Positions 6,497 to 8,461 of a stretch of DNA of 8,461 nucleotides are shown here, piece by piece (the first letter of the stretch is position 1; the number at the start of each line of letters is the position of its first letter). Both the position numbers and the translations under genes were made by a program. This DNA comes from Pseudomonadota bacterium (lineage in GTDB: Bacteria > SZUA-182 > DTGQ01). The stretch spans positions 1 to 8,461 of the forward strand of contig JAUWIR010000158.1 of the NCBI GenBank assembly GCA_030605265.1, read 5' to 3'. Under the pieces are notes generated by a model. The model was not told the DNA's origin, searched no databases, and saw nothing but the letters and a program-made list of their open reading frames with translations.

Positions 6497-7402
6497 GTGA
6501 TTGAAACAGTTATACCTGTAAAGGAGGCTCAGAAAGAGGAAGCAAAAACCAAAGAACAGAGTGAGGCGGAAGTTCCCAAGAAAAAACCTGATGAAGGCAG
6601 ACAAGCCGGCAGAAGGCCAAAGGAGCAAATTATTAACGATGCCATACCCAAAATCGCACAGCAACTTAAGAAAATCTTAACCACGAATGAAAAATGCAAA
6701 CAAGCAGCGCTGGCTGATCAGATTAAAAATAAACAAGGCAAAATTATAGATGACCAGAACATGGATGAATTCGTCCAAAAAGAAGTCCTGCCCGGAGCCA
6801 AGGTTGAAGGAAAGAGCTTTAAGGCTAAGGATGGCCTGGAGCGTATTAAGGTCAAAGTTGAAATTCCCATGATTCCGGAGCACATTCGCGTCAGGGCCGA
6901 AAAGTATCAGGATCTTGTCGAAAAATACGCCGCTAAGTATGAGCTTGATCCTTGTCTTTTGTATGCAGTAACCGAGACAGAATCATATTTTAATCCCATG
7001 GCTAAATCTCCTGCAGGGGCCTATGGCCTGATGCAGTTAATTCCCCGCTATGGCGCAAGAGAAGCATATCAATATCTTTACCATAAAGACACCATCCTTA
7101 CACCTGCGCAGCTCTACATTCCTGGAGTCAATGTCTGCCTGGGAGGGGCTTATTTAAAACTTTTGCGAGATCGCTATTATAAAGATATTGCCGATGCGGT
7201 CATGAAACAATATCTTTCCATTGCCTCTTATAATTGGGGGCCCACGGCTGTTCGGACCAGGATTGTTAATCGGTGTGACTTGGATGGGATGGATCATCAG
7301 TCGCTTTTCCGCTTCATTCGGCAAAATTCTCCTGAGGAAACCAGCGAGTATTTGAAAAAAGTAACTGAGCGAATGCCGAAATACCGGATCATGTCGCCCT
7401 GA
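6497..7402 (+). CDS. C-terminal fragment of the MltC-like gene with SLT catalytic domain
   Basis: This is the open frame downstream of the TAG, from GTG 6497 (301 residues). GTG 6497 lies inside the conserved Mltc_N region (FEEGKVVIETVIP) and is unlikely to be the native start, though GGAAGG at 6484-6489 could allow reinitiation. The product would lack an export signal. The SLT domain is intact at ~140-292: AVTETES carries the catalytic Glu (residue 162 here; the second Glu, before Ser), then FNP, GLMQL at 177-181, and SYNWGPTAV at 244-252 in place of the usual AYNGG. It ends YLKKVTERMPKYR, as expected for a complete SLT domain. The catalytic half therefore shows no further decay. Confidence 0.7.
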   Translation: MIETVIPVKEAQKEEAKTKEQSEAEVPKKKPDEGRQAGRRPKEQIINDAIPKIAQQLKKILTTNEKCKQAALADQIKNKQGKIIDDQNMDEFVQKEVLPGAKVEGKSFKAKDGLERIKVKVEIPMIPEHIRVRAEKYQDLVEKYAAKYELDPCLLYAVTETESYFNPMAKSPAGAYGLMQLIPRYGAREAYQYLYHKDTILTPAQLYIPGVNVCLGGAYLKLLRDRYYKDIADAVMKQYLSIASYNWGPTAVRTRIVNRCDLDGMDHQSLFRFIRQNSPEETSEYLKKVTERMPKYRIMSP

Positions 7403-7561
7403 ATTCTTTTTTATTTCGCATCCAGAACTCTCCTTCTAACTCCATAAAGCTGTAAATGGCGCCATCCAAGTCAGAGATGAAAAATAGGAAAATCAGGCAT
7501 CTTTTATAAGGAACGAAAAGTAGTTTACACTTATGACTTTTTATTTTTTTAACTCACCACG

Positions 7562-7580
7562 GAGACACAGAGACACAGAG
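7562..7580. repeat. 8-bp tandem repeat within the left arm
   Basis: GAGACACA occurs twice in tandem and is followed by GAG. The right arm has one copy, and GCGCTG stands where the second would be. Copy slippage or unequal decay of the arms would explain the difference. Confidence 0.65.
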
Positions 7581-7597
7581 AAAAATTAAAAGACTTT

Positions 7598-7720
7598 TCA
7601 ACCACAATATCCATCCGATATCCACAGTCGAGCTGACTCTAATAGACCAGGATCTAAATGCCGATGAACTTCTATCGCTGCCCCAATTATCCACTTTGTA
7701 AGATTTTCTTCTAAAATCAT
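7598..7720 (-). pseudogene. GxxExxY-family gene remnant
   Basis: From ATG at 7720 the minus strand reads MILEENLTKWIIGAAIEVHR then HLDPGLLES. This is the N-terminus of GxxExxY proteins (PF13366, predicted PD-(D/E)XK-like), with the expected I-G-A-A-I-E-V-H-R helix and the P-G-L-L-E-S loop. The signature G-x-x-E-x-x-Y breaks after GLLES: the next residues are ARLWISDGYCG and then TGA (7598-7600), so the Tyr and the remaining ~90 residues are lost. An in-frame TGA two codons upstream makes ATG 7720 the natural start. The gene begins directly inside the right arm of the inverted repeat, as is common for this family. An internal deletion inside the element fits best. Confidence 0.7.
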
Positions 7721-7815
7721 TTCTCAGCGCCTCTGTGTCTCCGTGGTGAAATAAAAAAGTGTAAACTGATAAATGAAGGATGCCGAAAATCATTACCCAT
7801 TAAGGACTCAAAGAT

Positions 7816-8340
7816 ATGGACATCATAAGCTATCCCAATTTTGCCGCCATAGGGATTTTAATCCTGACTCTGACTATATCTTACTTTTTATCTAAAATTG
7901 CTCACCATATCTATGTCCTTTCCAGGTTCCAGGAAATCCTCTTTTTCTTTTTCATCGCCTTAGCCCTCAAGCTAATAATTCATTTTAACCTGCCGGTGAC
8001 CATCGAGAACCTGAAAAATATAGCCGATGGTATGCTCCTCTTTGCCCTGATCACCAGTATGGCTAAAGCAACCATTATTCTGATTATCGGCGTAATCTTT
8101 CCTAAAAGTAAGCTCCAAGCCGCTCTTATCTTTGAGAAGGTCTTATATTTCCTCTACTTTGTTATTTCCGTAGCCCTGCTTCTTGGCTACGTTTTTGAAG
8201 TCAAAGTAGGAGCGCTTTTGACCACGTCAGCCATTGTTACCGGTATTGCCGGTTTTGCGGCCAAAGATGTCTTGGCCGCTCTTTTTAAAAGTATCTTTGT
8301 CAGCTTTGAATCTACAGTCAATTTGGGGGACTGGGTCTAG
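7816..8340 (+). CDS. MscS-family mechanosensitive channel, truncated after the pore helix
   Basis: This 174-residue protein has four predicted membrane helices (~8-28, 40-57, 71-104, 112-134) and then the MscS pore-lining segment at ~141-172 (LLTTSAIVTGIAGFAAKDVL, then FKSIFVSF). It ends NLGDWV at TAG. In MscS proteins (PF00924) GDWV opens the beta domain, followed by EGTVEEI-type residues and a mixed C-terminal vestibule domain, ~100 or more residues in all. None appears in any plus-strand frame after 8340, and TAA follows two codons after the TAG, so reading TAG as sense would not rescue it. TAAGGA at 7801-7806 supports the start. It is separated from the operon by the repeat element and is probably unrelated to it. 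The truncation is probably a rearrangement or an assembly joint. Confidence 0.75.
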   Translation: MDIISYPNFAAIGILILTLTISYFLSKIAHHIYVLSRFQEILFFFFIALALKLIIHFNLPVTIENLKNIADGMLLFALITSMAKATIILIIGVIFPKSKLQAALIFEKVLYFLYFVISVALLLGYVFEVKVGALLTTSAIVTGIAGFAAKDVLAALFKSIFVSFESTVNLGDWV

Positions 8341-8461
8341 GGTGTTTAATATCTGGCATTTCCAATACATTTTTTTCATGCTAGTTTTGTGTCATCAATT
8401 TTAAATTTAAAACATGTCTTCGTTTTGGATAAATATGATAAAGCAAGCATATGTTAATAAT
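8341..8461. other. Unassigned sequence after the broken channel gene
   Basis: These 121 AT-rich bases hold no convincing frame on either strand. The only structure I see is a perfect 14-bp palindrome at 8399-8412 (TTTTAAATTTAAAA), easily expected by chance in such DNA. This could be the edge of whatever replaced the channel's 3' part. Confidence 0.4.

Larger units (their letters stand above)
6128..7402 (+). pseudogene. MltC-like lytic murein transglycosylase interrupted by one in-frame TAG
   Basis: Read through TAG 6338-6340, the frame from 6128 to TGA 7400-7402 is one continuous gene of ~424 codons. It encodes a signal peptide, a Mltc_N-type region (PF11873; KVWVDYDEKDQETRSQVNFE soon after the TAG) and an SLT catalytic domain (PF01464). 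Homology runs across the TAG in the same frame, so it is one gene with a nonsense codon, not two genes. No in-frame ATG follows the TAG for 50 codons. The choices are a recent nonsense mutation (for example CAG or GAG to TAG), a base-call error, or decoding of TAG. The enzyme would cleave the glycan strand of peptidoglycan, forming 1,6-anhydro-muropeptides. A Lys/Glu-rich stretch of ~37 residues interrupts the Mltc_N region. It is third in the lipoprotein operon. Confidence 0.75.
7522..7767. repeat. Inverted-repeat element of the CACCACGGAGACACAGAG type
   Basis: Two arms face each other. AGTTTACAC (7522-7530) matches GTGTAAACT (7759-7767) perfectly. The 18-bp CACCACGGAGACACAGAG (7555-7572) is a perfect reverse complement of 7731-7748. 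The inner edge AGAAA (left, up to ~7583) matches TTTCT (right, from 7720). The left arm has ~14 extra bases between the two blocks. The core word is a dispersed repeat I know from many environmental bacterial genomes, often next to GxxExxY genes; that is recollection, not a search. It encloses a GxxExxY remnant. No clear target-site duplication is visible. Confidence 0.75.
7403..7815. other. 413-bp region with no intact gene, holding a mobile-type repeat element
   Basis: From 7403 to 7521 I see no gene, no clear terminator and only a 10-bp palindrome, ATGGCGCCAT (7456-7465). From 7522 to 7767 lies an inverted-repeat element with a broken minus-strand gene. From 7768 to 7815 is the leader of the channel gene, with TAAGGA at 7801-7806, nine bases before its ATG. 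Confidence 0.6.

Noticed and set aside
7522..7767. CRISPR array or attachment site
   Set aside because: There are only two arms, in inverted rather than direct order, with no spacers and no integrase nearby.
7554..7793. Minus-strand frame of 79 codons across the inverted-repeat element
   Set aside because: It translates repeat arms (HHGDTEALRN, LCVSVSPW), a common misannotation. The meaningful minus-strand frame is the GxxExxY one starting at 7720.
8338..8340. TAG at the end of the MscS frame as a second recoded amber codon
   Set aside because: TAA follows two codons later and no MscS sequence continues, so decoding would add nothing.
8376..8450. Minus-strand 24-codon frame ending KIDDTKLA, resembling KITIDDTS at the window's left end
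   Set aside because: An in-frame TAA lies just upstream, the frame is tiny and the likeness covers only ~6 residues; treated as coincidence.

Overview
The window looks like chromosomal DNA from an AT-rich Gram-negative bacterium. The signs are an outer-membrane beta-barrel protein, two lipoproteins with Lol-type N-termini, and an MltC-like murein transglycosylase. The families present (DUF4384, caspase-like, LPP20-like, GxxExxY remnants with CACCACGGAGACACAGAG repeats) are common in Desulfobacterota, Planctomycetota and related environmental lineages. That placement is inference from gene content only.

Layout. Positions 1-631 are a worn margin: the 3' tail of an unknown gene (1-105), the first ~25 codons of an alpha/beta hydrolase broken off near 336, and a stem-loop leader. 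Positions 632-7402 are the coherent core. It holds a secreted DUF4384 protein (+), convergent with an outer-membrane barrel protein (-) and a secreted caspase-like protein with a long coiled-coil tail (-). After a 368-bp AT-rich divergent promoter region comes a tight three-gene plus-strand operon: an LPP20-like lipoprotein, a larger lipoprotein (LPP20-like + Ig-like + DUF4384), and an MltC-like lytic transglycosylase with one in-frame TAG. Positions 7403-7815 carry an inverted-repeat element enclosing a broken GxxExxY gene on the minus strand. Positions 7816-8340 encode an MscS-type channel that stops just after its pore helix. The last 121 bases show no gene.

How it may work. Every gene in the core encodes a protein with an export signal, and domains are shared between them: LPP20-like in two, DUF4384 in two. 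The simplest reading is an envelope complex at the outer membrane and peptidoglycan, with lipoprotein scaffolds, a cell-wall-cutting enzyme, a barrel protein and an exported caspase-like protease. Its purpose cannot be read from the sequence. Control of wall cleavage by the caspase-like protein is a hypothesis.

Gene decay is a second theme. Four genes are interrupted or truncated (hydrolase, transglycosylase, GxxExxY, MscS), so the core lies in a region of rearrangement, or the assembly has defects there.
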